Positions 51,254 through 60,112 of a stretch of DNA of 64,000 nt are shown piece by piece (the first letter of the stretch is position 1; every line of letters begins with the position of its first letter). Below the pieces are notes generated by a model. That model did no database searches and had not been told where the DNA came from. It saw nothing but the letters and a program-made list of their open reading frames with translations. The stretch is from Hymenobacter sp. DG01 (GTDB lineage: Bacteria; Bacteroidota; Bacteroidia; Cytophagales; Hymenobacteraceae): the NCBI RefSeq assembly GCF_006352025.1, contig NZ_CP040936.1, positions 3,102,001 through 3,166,000 of the forward strand, written 5' to 3'. Position numbers and translations under genes: made by a program.

Positions 51254-52717
51254 TTAAATGGGGAACTGGGTCCGAAAAAATAGGCCTCCCTGCTGCTCCC
51301 GGTTCCGGGCATACTCCAGCGTGAAGACCCAGTCGTAATACGTGACGAGGTGCAGGGCTACCCCGCCCGAGGCCAGTAACCGGTTAGGCAACCGGTTGGT
51401 TGGCAAGACGGTGGGTTGGCGCACGTACCCCACATCCGCAAAGGTATTGAGATAAAACACGAGCGGGATGGTATTGAACTTGGCAGTCCGGAGCCCTTTA
51501 AGCTGCAGCCTTCCTATATCCAGCAGCTTATACGTGACACCTTGTTGGAGGAGACCGTAGTGCCGCCCATCTATTACGTAGGCATCGTACCCACGAACCA
51601 AGGCCTCATAGCCTAAGGCCCGGTTATCGGCGTAGCTGACCCGAGTGGCCAGGCGCAGCTGCGCCTGAGCTCCGATGCTGTAATAAAACGGTCCGCCCAA
51701 CGCCAGGTAGCGCGCGTAACGCCCGCGCAGCGTCAGGATATTGGGGGCGCCGCTGCTCAGGAAAGCCCGGTAGGTTACGGCTACCTGAGCATACTGGCCG
51801 GTAAGGGGGTAGGCGAAGGTATTCCGCTGATTGAGGGTACTCACGAGAGCAAACTCCAGATACTTGCGGCGGGGCCCGCCCAAGTAATACACCGGGTTGT
51901 AGTACAGCACGGAATCAGAAACCCGCTCCTGATGGTAGGATACATCCAGGGCAGTGAGGTGCTGCACGGTGCGCCGCCAGCGCACACCCAGGCTGGCGTA
52001 CTGGCGCTCAATGGGAAAAGCCTGTGCCTGCCGCAGGTTTAGGAGCTTATCCTGGCGGGTAGCGTAATCGAGGGCACGGCTGCGGTAGTAAGAGAAGCCC
52101 GCTCCTACCCCAATCCGGCGGCGGTGGCCGTAGCCGGGCGCCTCGTAGAACAGCTCGTATTTACGGTTGAAGCCTAACTGCAGATTACCTAGCAGCTGCT
52201 CGTTGCGGCCCCGGAAGTTGCGCCGAACTACGTGAAGACCATAATCAACTCGCTGCCACCGGTCGGGGCGATCGAGCCAGGACCGGAAGTTGCGGTCAGC
52301 CAGGGAGAAGATAGGCACTGGAAACGTGTACCACCGCTCCTGCACGCTATATAGGATGGTCAGCTCTCCATTCCGGCAAACGGCCTGCACCAGCACCTGA
52401 TGAAACAGCTGCAGGTTAAACAGACGGCGACGGTTGGCTTCCAGGCGCTTGCCTAGGGTAGGAGCCTGCAGCATGTCCCCTTCCCGGAAGTCCAGCTCGG
52501 CCCGCAACACCGTTTCTTTGGTAACCTTGTTGCCCACAAAAAGCACGGCAGCGACCCGGAGCGTGGCGTAGTCGGGGCACTGGGCGTACACGAGGCTATC
52601 AGTGGCGGCGCGGCGCAGGGAGTCGGCGGGAACTGAGGCGTGCGCTACCCCTGGTGTGCCGGCCGGAGGAGCCGATGGCAACAGGCCCAGCAGCAAGGTC
52701 AGTAAACAAATCAGCAC
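51254..52717 (-). CDS. BamA/TamA-related outer-membrane barrel protein
   Basis: A 487-residue exported protein starting at GTG 52717 (V-LICLLTLLLGLLPSAP), the first possible start after an in-frame stop. A signal peptide is followed by one POTRA-like domain (about 50-130: VAAVLFVGNKVTKETVLRAE, LFNLQLFHQVLVQAV). A barrel of about 340 residues ends in the aromatic pattern LEYARNREQQGGLFFRTQFP. It is much shorter than BamA and has a single POTRA, so it may be a specialised Omp85 transporter. The gene starts 14 bases after the CBS gene stop and is likely co-transcribed with it. Confidence 0.85.
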   Translation of the reverse strand: MLICLLTLLLGLLPSAPPAGTPGVAHASVPADSLRRAATDSLVYAQCPDYATLRVAAVLFVGNKVTKETVLRAELDFREGDMLQAPTLGKRLEANRRRLFNLQLFHQVLVQAVCRNGELTILYSVQERWYTFPVPIFSLADRNFRSWLDRPDRWQRVDYGLHVVRRNFRGRNEQLLGNLQLGFNRKYELFYEAPGYGHRRRIGVGAGFSYYRSRALDYATRQDKLLNLRQAQAFPIERQYASLGVRWRRTVQHLTALDVSYHQERVSDSVLYYNPVYYLGGPRRKYLEFALVSTLNQRNTFAYPLTGQYAQVAVTYRAFLSSGAPNILTLRGRYARYLALGGPFYYSIGAQAQLRLATRVSYADNRALGYEALVRGYDAYVIDGRHYGLLQQGVTYKLLDIGRLQLKGLRTAKFNTIPLVFYLNTFADVGYVRQPTVLPTNRLPNRLLASGGVALHLVTYYDWVFTLEYARNREQQGGLFFRTQFPI

Positions 52718-52730
52718 TACGCGTTCAGCC

Positions 52731-53408
52731 TCAGATATTCAGGTAGCGCAGCAGGGCATCGTAGCGCTGCTGCTCGTCTTCGCTTACCTCTTCGGTGCCA
52801 CTGAACTGAGCCGTGATGGAGTAGTTAAACCGCTCCAGGGTAGCAATAATGCGGGTGATGTTCGGGGTGTTCAGCTTAAGGGTCAGGCGGATGCGGTACG
52901 GATCATGCTCGTCCTGGGCCACATGCGCGCTGATGATCTTGGCGTTGTTTTCCTCTACGTAGCGGCTGATCTGAGTTAGGGAATAGTCGCGTTCCTCCAT
53001 GGCCAGCACAATAATACCTTGCTGGCTGCTGGCAACCGGCACCTTGCCGAAGGCCGCCAGCGTGTCGCTGACGGTTACTACCCCCAGGTACTCGCGCTGA
53101 TCGTCGAGCACGGGAACCAGCTGCACCTTGTTCTGCACGGCCAGCTCAATGATGTTATAGAAGTGTTGGTCGCGCTGCACGTGCACATTGCCGTAGTTGA
53201 GCGTCACCTCGCCCAGCAGCCGGGTGCTGGTGTCTTGGTCCAGCAGGTCAGCCTCGGTAATCAGGCCCCGGTAGCTGCGCTGATCAAGCACCGGCAGCTG
53301 GCTCACGTGAAACTCCTCGAGCCACCGGGCCGCCTTCTCCATCGAGTCCGTCACCTTCAGGGGCGGAATCATTTGATTTAGTAAGTCTTCAGCAATAATG
53401 GAGTTCAT
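52731..53408 (-). CDS. CBS-domain protein
   Basis: A 225-residue soluble protein. Two CBS domains occupy about residues 10-130 (MEKAARWLEEFHVSQLPVLD, RGLITEADLLDQD; then NKVQLVPVLDDQREYLGVVT). Such pairs bind adenine nucleotides. The C-terminal half (about 130-215) has an ACT-like segment (QQGIIVLAMEERDYSLTQIS), similar to AcuB-type regulators. The regulated target is unknown. It heads the minus-strand set CBS-Omp85-nadK. Start ATG at 53408. Confidence 0.88.
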   Translation of the reverse strand: MNSIIAEDLLNQMIPPLKVTDSMEKAARWLEEFHVSQLPVLDQRSYRGLITEADLLDQDTSTRLLGEVTLNYGNVHVQRDQHFYNIIELAVQNKVQLVPVLDDQREYLGVVTVSDTLAAFGKVPVASSQQGIIVLAMEERDYSLTQISRYVEENNAKIISAHVAQDEHDPYRIRLTLKLNTPNITRIIATLERFNYSITAQFSGTEEVSEDEQQRYDALLRYLNI

Positions 53409-53556
53409 GGGGCGGAGCGGGGAACGAGGATACGTGCAGGGACACTACCAAAAGAACGGGTTTCAACGATACATACGTACGAAGCTGGCTAAAAGAGTAA
53501 CGCAGCCGGATCAACCGTTGCACCCCCCCGGACGAATGTACGTTGGCCCGTGTTGG

Positions 53557-54333
53557 TTAGCCGGCTACCGGGACTTGGGTGCGGACCAGAAACTGTCGCA
53601 GCAGCTGGTTAAACTCCTGGGGGCGCTCCATCATGGGGGCATGACCACAGTGGTCCAAAAAGCGCAGCTCGGAGTGCCGGAGCAGACGGTTAAACTCATG
53701 GGCCACTACCGGCGGCGTAATGGTATCGTTCAGCCCCCACACGAGCAGGGCCGGCACCTGAATGTGGTGCAGCTCCTTAGCCAGGTTGTGCCGCTGGGCC
53801 GAGCGCGCAATGCTGATAATGCGCAGGCACTTGGCGTTGGAGTTGGTTACACTGAAGACCTCATCTACCAGATCCTGGGTGGCAACGGCCGGGTTGTAAA
53901 ACGTGTAAGCTACACGCTCCTGCACGTAGGCATAATTCCCGCGCTTGGGAAAAGAGCCGCCCATGCTGTCCTCAAACAGGCCGCTGCTGCCGGTAAGCAC
54001 CAAACGGGAAACGCGGCCCGGATTACGCAGCGTGTACACCAGGGCAATGTGCCCGCCCAGCGAGTTACCCAACACCGTGCAGGGCTCCGTGAGGCCGATT
54101 TCCGCCATAAAATCCTCGGCAAAGGCAACCAGACCGGGTACGCCAGCTTTCGTCAGGGGCATGTCGTAAATGGGGAGCAGCGGAATTACTACCCGGTACT
54201 GCGGGCTGAACCCAGCTACGACCTCTTGCCAGTTGCTGAGGGCTCCGAACAGGCCGTGCAGCAGCAGCAGCACCTCGCCGGTGCCCTCATCTACGTACTG
54301 AAAGCCATTTTTATCCTTGATCTGCAGCGCCAT
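53557..54333 (-). CDS. Alpha/beta hydrolase
   Basis: A 258-residue cytosolic hydrolase from ATG 54333 (MALQIKDKNGFQYVDEGTGE); the frame extends to 54414 with no family match. The oxyanion motif is LLLHGLFGALSNW. The nucleophile Ser lies in LGNSLGGHIALVYTLRNP, and the catalytic His near the end in DHCGHAPMMERPQEF. An Asp after strand 7 (WGLNDTITPP) completes the triad. The substrate is unknown; the fold is that of BioH/MhpC-like esterases. It lies 13 bases downstream of the pabA-like gene. Confidence 0.9.
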   Translation of the reverse strand: MALQIKDKNGFQYVDEGTGEVLLLLHGLFGALSNWQEVVAGFSPQYRVVIPLLPIYDMPLTKAGVPGLVAFAEDFMAEIGLTEPCTVLGNSLGGHIALVYTLRNPGRVSRLVLTGSSGLFEDSMGGSFPKRGNYAYVQERVAYTFYNPAVATQDLVDEVFSVTNSNAKCLRIISIARSAQRHNLAKELHHIQVPALLVWGLNDTITPPVVAHEFNRLLRHSELRFLDHCGHAPMMERPQEFNQLLRQFLVRTQVPVAG

Positions 54334-54346
54334 CGTGCCAAGAAAT

Positions 54347-54940
54347 TTACTGCCGTGGGGCAGGGTGTGCAATGATACAATTCTTGACCCAATTGCCCAG
54401 CAACGCCAGGCCATTGGGGGTTAGGAGGGCTTCCGGGTGGAACTGCACTCCGTACAGAGGTAGATGCCGGTGCCGCAGCGCCATTATTTCGCCGTCTGCC
54501 GTAGTGTACGCCAAGGTCTCCAACGTGGCCGGCAGCTGATCCAGTATCAGCGAATGGTAGCGGGTAACAGGCATCCGGCTTGGCAGACCGGCACTGAGCG
54601 GACTGGAAACCTGCCACTCAATTTCCGATACCTTGCCGTGCACCGGACGGCTGCCCCGACGCAGCCGGGCCCCGAAAAACTCTCCTAATGCCTGATACCC
54701 CAGGCAAACGCCCAGCATGGGTACCCGGGTATGATACTCCTGGATGAGGGCCGGCATGACGCCGGCTCCGGCCGGCGTACCCGGCCCCGGCGACAACACA
54801 ATGCCATCAAAAGCCAGGGCCTGAATTTCGGGCAGGCTCACGTTGTTGCGGCGCACCTCCACCTCGCACCCTACCTGGCGCAGATAGTCCAGCAGGTTGT
54901 AGGTAAAGGAGTCGAAATTATCCAGCAGCAACAGACGCAT
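54347..54940 (-). CDS. Anthranilate/aminodeoxychorismate synthase glutaminase component
   Basis: A class I glutamine amidotransferase of 197 residues that supplies ammonia to TrpE or PabB. ATG 54940 (MRLLLLDNFDSFTYNLLDYL) fits the family start. The catalytic Cys is C79 in LGVCLGYQALGE. The His and Glu are in YGVQFHPEALLTP, and LSPGPGTPAGAG is the oxyanion loop. PabA and TrpG cannot be separated by sequence alone. The large partner subunit is not in this window, so folate or tryptophan synthesis remains open. Confidence 0.9.
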   Translation of the reverse strand: MRLLLLDNFDSFTYNLLDYLRQVGCEVEVRRNNVSLPEIQALAFDGIVLSPGPGTPAGAGVMPALIQEYHTRVPMLGVCLGYQALGEFFGARLRRGSRPVHGKVSEIEWQVSSPLSAGLPSRMPVTRYHSLILDQLPATLETLAYTTADGEIMALRHRHLPLYGVQFHPEALLTPNGLALLGNWVKNCIIAHPAPRQ

Positions 54941-55011
54941 AAACCAGTAACACGCATAGAGCCTAACATTCACAGTGCCGGCCCCCTGGAGCCCAGCAAC
55001 CGGGCCTCGGG

Positions 55012-55533
55012 CTAAAACACTTCCCGGAGCTTATCGAGCAGGGTACCGGCGAAGGGCAGCACAAAGCCGACCAGGCTCAGGGCCAGCGGCGTAGCTTCCC
55101 GGACTATGGGCAACACCTGCGACTCGGCTACCAGCTGGGGCGAAATAAGCTGTAGCCCGGCCAGGCCAATACCATGCAACAGCAGGCTCAGGCCCAGCAC
55201 CCACTTCAGCACCCCGCTAACGGCTCCTCCCAGACTGTCGAGCATGCCGAGCGGGGTAAGGTGCACCGCCGTCCGGATAAAGCGGCTAAGCAGGTGTACT
55301 CCCCAGCCAATAGCAGCAAATACCAGCACAAATGACACCAGCGGCAGCAAGCCAAAGGCCTCGCCCACGTAGTTCCGTACCAGCGGAATGGCGTCATTGA
55401 GCAGGGCCAGCCCACCTATTACGCCCAGCACCAGTGCCAGCAACGAGGCCACCTCCAGCAGCAAGCCGCGCCGGTAGCCCTGCACCGCCCCAATGCCCAG
55501 CGGAATAAGCAGCAGAATATCGAAGCCGGACAT
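55012..55533 (-). CDS. CvpA-family membrane protein
   Basis: A 173-residue inner-membrane protein from ATG 55533 (MSGFDILLLIPLGIGAVQGY). Four membrane helices are visible: 5-22, about 28-50 (GLLLEVASLLALVLGVIGGLA), 62-85 (LLPLVSFVLVFAAIGWGVHL) and about 100-125. The motif GYRRGLL after helix 1 matches the conserved Gly-x-x-x-Gly start of CvpA. E. coli CvpA is linked to colicin V export and purine synthesis regulation. No purine genes are nearby. Confidence 0.9.
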   Translation of the reverse strand: MSGFDILLLIPLGIGAVQGYRRGLLLEVASLLALVLGVIGGLALLNDAIPLVRNYVGEAFGLLPLVSFVLVFAAIGWGVHLLSRFIRTAVHLTPLGMLDSLGGAVSGVLKWVLGLSLLLHGIGLAGLQLISPQLVAESQVLPIVREATPLALSLVGFVLPFAGTLLDKLREVF

Positions 55534-55635
55534 GACAGAAGGAAGGGACTTAGAGGCTCGGGGACTTTGTTCCAACGCTCTGCTGTGTCTTGTTTAGCAG
55601 AACGCCAACCGCATTCCTAAGCCCCTGAGCCTCAT

Positions 55636-56100
55636 TTACACATTTGTGTTGTTGAGCAGGTTGTTGACTACCTGAGAAATCTGACGGCCATCGGCCTGGC
55701 CGGCCAGCTCGCGGGCGGCTACCCCCATTACCTTGCCCAGGTCGGAGGGGCCGGTAGCGCCTACCCGCTGGATAATGGCAACCAGCTTCTCTACCAGGTC
55801 AGCTTCGGAAAGCTGCTGGGGCAGGTACTCTTCAATAATCGCCAGCTCGGCCAGCTCCACTTCTTCTAGATCGGAGCGGAACTGTTTCTGGTACGTTTCG
55901 GCGGCCTCGCGGCGCTGCTTGGCGGCTTTGGTCAGCAGCTTCATCTCGGCATCGGGGGTGAGGGCGGCGCCGTGCTGCCCTTCGGCCGTTTCGGCCAGCA
56001 GAATCTGCGACTTAATGCTGCGCAGGGCCGTGAGGCGCACTTTGTCTTTGGCCAGCATGGCCTTTTTGATATCTGCGTCGATGGTTTCTTTGAGAGCCAT
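55636..56100 (-). CDS. GatB/YqeY domain protein
   Basis: A 154-residue YqeY-type protein, similar to the tail domain of GatB, which binds tRNA acceptor arms. Family features: the helical start MALKETIDADIKKAMLAKDK, VRLTALRSIKSQILLAET, then EELAIIEEYLPQQLSEADLV-like EVELAELAIIEEYLPQQLSE, and the conserved DLGKVMGVAARELAGQADGR. It has the typical length. The precise role is unsettled; a tRNA-related activity is inferred from GatB. Confidence 0.93.
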   Translation of the reverse strand: MALKETIDADIKKAMLAKDKVRLTALRSIKSQILLAETAEGQHGAALTPDAEMKLLTKAAKQRREAAETYQKQFRSDLEEVELAELAIIEEYLPQQLSEADLVEKLVAIIQRVGATGPSDLGKVMGVAARELAGQADGRQISQVVNNLLNNTNV

Positions 56101-56350
56101 AGCTAGGGGGGATAATGGAGGTGCAAGATTACGGCTTATTCCTGATACCAGAGCCGCTGCGGAGTGTATGCTCCGGCCAGCGAGACCAGGTCAGGGCCGC
56201 CGGCCGGAGCGTAGCCGGGTGATTTGGGTAACAGCTTATACGGGCCACGGTTCAGCCCCAACCGCATACCCACCCGGCACCAGATGAGCGCAAACCGCCC
56301 TGGCCGGGCCAGGGTAGCAACCGGAAAGGGAGCCAGCCTGTTTGAGGTTG

Positions 56351-56358
56351 TATCTTTG
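56351..56358 (+). promoter_or_regulatory. -7 box of pdxJ
   Basis: TATCTTTG is an exact TAnnTTTG match, 33 bases before the ATG at 56392. The 291-base gap 56101-56391 holds no gene. Confidence 0.45.
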
Positions 56359-56391
56359 ACTACCTAGTTCCCCCTTCAGATCGTCCCGAAG

Positions 56392-57105
56392 ATGACAAAG
56401 CTTAGCGTAAACATCAACAAGATAGCCACCCTACGGAACGCCCGCGGCCACAACCGCCCCGACCTGCTGCAGGCCGCCCGCGACTGTGAGCGGTTTGGAG
56501 CCCAGGGCATTACGGTACACCCCCGCCCCGATGAGCGCCACATCCGCTACCAGGACGTGCGCGACCTGAAGCGCATCGTAACCACGGAGCTGAATGTAGA
56601 AGGCAACCCTACCCCCGATTTTCTGGAGTTAGTGCGCGAAGTGCGCCCCGAGCAGGTTACCCTGGTTCCCGACGCCCCCGATGCTATTACGTCCAACGCC
56701 GGCTGGGACACCGTCCGCCACCAGGAGTACCTACAGGACGTAGTGGCCGATTTGAAAAGCCTGGGTGCCCGCGTCAGCATTTTCCTGGACCCCGTGCCAG
56801 AGTTGGTACGAGCCGCCGCCAGCACCGGCACCGACCGGATTGAGCTTTACACCGAAGACTACGCCCGCCGCTACCACGCCGACCGGGAGCATGCTATCCG
56901 GGCCTATCGGGAGGCCGCTGAAGTAGCTCAGCAGCTAGGCCTGGGCCTCAATGCCGGCCACGACCTGGATCTGGACAATTTAGCTTACCTGCACCAGAAC
57001 CTGCCGGGCCTGGCAGAGGTTAGTATTGGTCATGCTCTAATCTGCGACGCCTTGTATATGGGGCTGGAAAATACCATCCAGCTCTACCGGCGGCAGTTGC
57101 AGTAG
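56392..57105 (+). CDS. pdxJ: Pyridoxine 5'-phosphate synthase
   Basis: Makes pyridoxine 5'-phosphate from deoxyxylulose phosphate and 3-amino-2-oxopropyl phosphate in vitamin B6 synthesis. It has 237 residues. Family motifs: [53 protein letters not shown] and the C-terminal phosphate site [11 protein letters not shown] with [22 protein letters not shown] 56392 gives [11 protein letters not shown]. The mnmH-selD genes follow on the same strand after 62 bases. In relatives pdxJ often lies near nadK, which is 5 kb away here. Confidence 0.96.
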   Translation: MTKLSVNINKIATLRNARGHNRPDLLQAARDCERFGAQGITVHPRPDERHIRYQDVRDLKRIVTTELNVEGNPTPDFLELVREVRPEQVTLVPDAPDAITSNAGWDTVRHQEYLQDVVADLKSLGARVSIFLDPVPELVRAAASTGTDRIELYTEDYARRYHADREHAIRAYREAAEVAQQLGLGLNAGHDLDLDNLAYLHQNLPGLAEVSIGHALICDALYMGLENTIQLYRRQLQ

Positions 57106-57167
57106 TCCGGCGCTACCTCTCCCTACCCCTTTTCCTATGCCCAACTCCTGGGTTGGTCTTCTTTGCT

Positions 57168-58232
57168 ATGCCTCGTCTTTCACTGCCTGATTTCCTGCAA
57201 GGCCCCGCCGAAGTGCCCATTCTGGATGTGCGCGCCCCGGTGGAGTACACCCAGGGACATATTCCCGGGGCCCTGAGCTTTCCGCTGTTCTCGGACGAGG
57301 AGCGGGCCCGCATCGGCACTACCTACAAGCAAATGAGCCAGGAGAAAGCCGTGCTGCTCGGGCTTGATTTCTTTGGTCCCCGCATGAGCCAGATGGTAAA
57401 GCTGGCCCAGAAGCTGGCTCCGCACAAGCAGGTGCGCCTGCACTGCTGGCGGGGCGGTATGCGGAGCGGTGCCGTACTGTGGCTGCTGGAGTTGGCCGGG
57501 TTTCAGGTGCAGCTCTTAAACAAAGGCTACAAAGACTACCGGCAGTGGGTGTTGCAAGAGTTTGGCAAGGCCCGCGCGTTGCTGGTATTGGGCGGCCTTA
57601 CCGGCTCGGGCAAAACCGATGTGTTGCAGGCGCTGGCCGCTGCCGGGCAGCCCGTGCTGGATCTGGAAGGGCTGGCCAGTCATAAAGGCTCCGCCTTCGG
57701 CAGCATTGGCCTGCCGGCCCAGCCCACGCAGGAGCAGTTCGAGAACGATCTGGCCGCCATGCTGGCAACGCTGCCTACGGCAACGCCTACCTGGGTTGAA
57801 GATGAAAGCCGCACCATCGGGAGTGTGCATGTGCCCCCGCCGTTGTTCGCGCAGCTCCATGCCGCCCCCCTGCTCGTGCTGGAAATTCCGCGTACGGTGC
57901 GGGTGCGCAAGCTGGCCGAGGAGTACGGCCGCCACGACCCGGCCGCCCTGGCCGCCAGCATCCTCAAAATCAGGAAGCGCCTGGGCGGACTGGCTACCAA
58001 GGAGGCCCTGGCCGCTATTGGCGAGGACGACATGGAGAAAATGGTGAGCATCGTGCTCGATTATTATGACCGTACGTACAGCCACGGCCTGGAAGGCCGA
58101 CGGGTAGTGCGCGTAACCTCCGAAACCGCCGACCCGCTGGTAAATGCCGAGCTGGTACGACGCGCGGCTACAGAGGCCGGCCTGCTCTCCCCTACCCCCT
58201 CCGGCCCGGCTAACCCTAACCCCGGCGCCTAG
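57168..58232 (+). CDS. mnmH: tRNA 2-selenouridine synthase
   Basis: Replaces sulfur by selenium in 2-thiouridine of tRNA wobble positions, using selenophosphate (also called selU/ybbB). The chosen ATG at 57168 gives 354 residues. The N-terminal rhodanese-like domain has VPILDVRAPVEYTQGHIPGA and the catalytic C93 in RLHCWRGGMRSGAV. The C-terminal P-loop domain begins VLGGLTGSGKTDVLQAL with Lys near 149. It lies 36 bases upstream of selD, the gene for the selenophosphate donor, so the pair forms a selenium-dependent tRNA modification unit. Confidence 0.95.
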   Translation: MPRLSLPDFLQGPAEVPILDVRAPVEYTQGHIPGALSFPLFSDEERARIGTTYKQMSQEKAVLLGLDFFGPRMSQMVKLAQKLAPHKQVRLHCWRGGMRSGAVLWLLELAGFQVQLLNKGYKDYRQWVLQEFGKARALLVLGGLTGSGKTDVLQALAAAGQPVLDLEGLASHKGSAFGSIGLPAQPTQEQFENDLAAMLATLPTATPTWVEDESRTIGSVHVPPPLFAQLHAAPLLVLEIPRTVRVRKLAEEYGRHDPAALAASILKIRKRLGGLATKEALAAIGEDDMEKMVSIVLDYYDRTYSHGLEGRRVVRVTSETADPLVNAELVRRAATEAGLLSPTPSGPANPNPGA

Positions 58233-58268
58233 CCCGTTGCTTATTTATTCATCCGCATCCTCTCTGCC

Positions 58269-59327
58269 ATGGCCCTTGCCCCCGAAACCACCGACCACAT
58301 CCGCCTGACCCAGTACAGCCACGGCGCGGGCTGCGGCTGCAAAATTGCGCCCAAGGTCCTCGACCAGATCCTGCACACCAGTATTCCGCAGCCTCACCAC
58401 GACAAGCTGCTGGTAGGCAACTCCTCCCGCGACGACGCAGCCGTGTACGACATTGGCGGCGGCCAGGCCCTGATCAGCACCACCGACTTCTTTATGCCCA
58501 TCGTGGATGATGCCTACGATTTTGGGCGCATTGCCTCGGCCAATGCTATTTCCGATGTGTACGCCATGGGCGGGCGCCCGGTCATGGCTATTGCCGTGCT
58601 GGGCTGGCCCATTGATAAGCTGGCGCCCGAAGTGGCCCGCCGCGTAATTGAGGGCAGCCGCAGCATCTGTGCCGAAGCCGGCATTCCGCTGGCTGGGGGG
58701 CACAGCATCGACTCGCCGGAGCCGATTTTTGGACTGGCCGTGACGGGCCTGCTCGACATCAACAACCTGAAACAGAATGACACCGCCACGGCCGGCTGCG
58801 AGCTGTACCTAACCAAGCCACTGGGGGTAGGCATGCTTACCACGGCCCAGAAGCGCGGCATCCTGCAGCCGGAGCACGAGCAGATTGCCCCGCACAGCAT
58901 GATGCAGCTCAACAAAATAGGTGAAGCCCTGGGCAAGCTGGCTGCCGTGCGCGCCATGACCGATGTAACGGGCTTCGGGCTGCTGGGGCACCTTGCCGAA
59001 GTGTGCGAGGGTAGCAACCTCACGGCCGAAGTGGAATTCAGCAAAGTGCCACGGCTGCCTGAAGCCGAGCAATACCGCGCCCAGAAGTCGATTCCGGGGG
59101 GTACGGTACGCAACTGGGACTCGTACGGTCACAAAATAGGAGAGCTTACCGAAGAGCAGCGCCAGTGGCTCTGCGACCCTCAGACCTCCGGGGGCCTGCT
59201 AGTGTGCGTGGAACCTGCGGGCCGGGCGGCCGTGCAGGCCATTTTTGCCGGGCATGGCCTCGCGCTGGATCCTTTCGGACAGTTGCGCGAGCACACGGCC
59301 GGTGAGCCCTGGATTCAGGTCCGGTAG
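58269..59327 (+). CDS. selD: Selenide, water dikinase
   Basis: Makes selenophosphate from selenide and ATP. It has 352 residues. The N-terminal catalytic loop is [12 protein letters not shown] with Cys22 and Lys25; the nucleophile is a normal Cys codon (TGC), not UGA-selenocysteine. ATP motifs are present: [40 protein letters not shown] and [13 protein letters not shown]. It follows mnmH closely. No selA, selB or selC is visible, so the window suggests use in selenouridine only, although genes elsewhere cannot be ruled out. Confidence 0.96.
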   Translation: MALAPETTDHIRLTQYSHGAGCGCKIAPKVLDQILHTSIPQPHHDKLLVGNSSRDDAAVYDIGGGQALISTTDFFMPIVDDAYDFGRIASANAISDVYAMGGRPVMAIAVLGWPIDKLAPEVARRVIEGSRSICAEAGIPLAGGHSIDSPEPIFGLAVTGLLDINNLKQNDTATAGCELYLTKPLGVGMLTTAQKRGILQPEHEQIAPHSMMQLNKIGEALGKLAAVRAMTDVTGFGLLGHLAEVCEGSNLTAEVEFSKVPRLPEAEQYRAQKSIPGGTVRNWDSYGHKIGELTEEQRQWLCDPQTSGGLLVCVEPAGRAAVQAIFAGHGLALDPFGQLREHTAGEPWIQVR

Positions 59328-59339
59328 GCTGGCCCGGGC

Positions 59340-59933
59340 ATGAAGCTGCTACCCTTTCTGCGGCCGCTGCTGGAGGCAGCGGCCGCTATTACCCTGATGG
59401 CCGTAGGCCTCCGGATTATTACCAACTTTTTTACCCGTAACAGCCGGGTGTACCGGCCCACTTTTCTGCGCCAGTTGGCCCTGCTGTTCTGGCCGCTGCT
59501 GTGCCTGGGGGTGGGCATGCCGTTTCTGGTTTCCTTCTTTTACCTGGGTACCCTCTCTACCTTCGAACTGGTGCTGCTGACGGCCATAGCGGCGGTGGTG
59601 CTAGGGTTTTCGCTGCCGGCCTTTCTGCTGCATAGCCAGTACTACGCCCGCAACCTGCACACTACCCTCGTGTTCGACCCGAAGCAGAATGTGCTGGAGG
59701 TGTACGAAGGCCGGGTCAGGATTCCATTCGGGAAGAAAGACATCACGCGGGTAGAGCGCGTTACCTGCCAGTCGGACCGGTTGTTCTGGAGCCGCTACAC
59801 GTACCTGAAGCTGCACCTGCAAACCGGCGAGGTACTTACGCTCACTTCTCTGCTGACCAACCTGGAGCCGGTGACAGAGTTTTTGCGCAATACACCCCTG
59901 GAAAGAAAGCAGCGCTGGTTTTGCTGGGCCTGA
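59340..59933 (+). CDS. Membrane protein of unknown function
   Basis: A 197-residue protein from ATG 59340, 12 bases after selD. A short N-terminal amphipathic or membrane segment (about 2-28) is followed by two strong membrane helices at 42-66 (FLRQLALLFWPLLCLGVGMPFLV) and about 72-100 (TLSTFELVLLTAIAAVVLGF). The C-terminal half (about 100-190) looks like a soluble PH-type fold (HTTLVFDPKQNVLEVYEGRV, YTYLKLHLQTGEVLTLTSLL). No family is recognised. Close spacing suggests transcription with selD, but a functional link is not evident. Confidence 0.8.
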   Translation: MKLLPFLRPLLEAAAAITLMAVGLRIITNFFTRNSRVYRPTFLRQLALLFWPLLCLGVGMPFLVSFFYLGTLSTFELVLLTAIAAVVLGFSLPAFLLHSQYYARNLHTTLVFDPKQNVLEVYEGRVRIPFGKKDITRVERVTCQSDRLFWSRYTYLKLHLQTGEVLTLTSLLTNLEPVTEFLRNTPLERKQRWFCWA

Positions 59934-60112
59934 GTCTGCTACCCCACCGGACCCCGTCAAGCTTCTGAGACAGAACCTGAACGGTACCCGAATTCAATTG
60001 CTTACAACGTTATATTTCATAGCAACCCTTCTATATTACGAAGTCTAATTGCCGCCCTTTCTAGTGGAAGTCCAGCTTGGAACTCCAGCCATCCTATTGC
60101 CTACCGTTGCTG

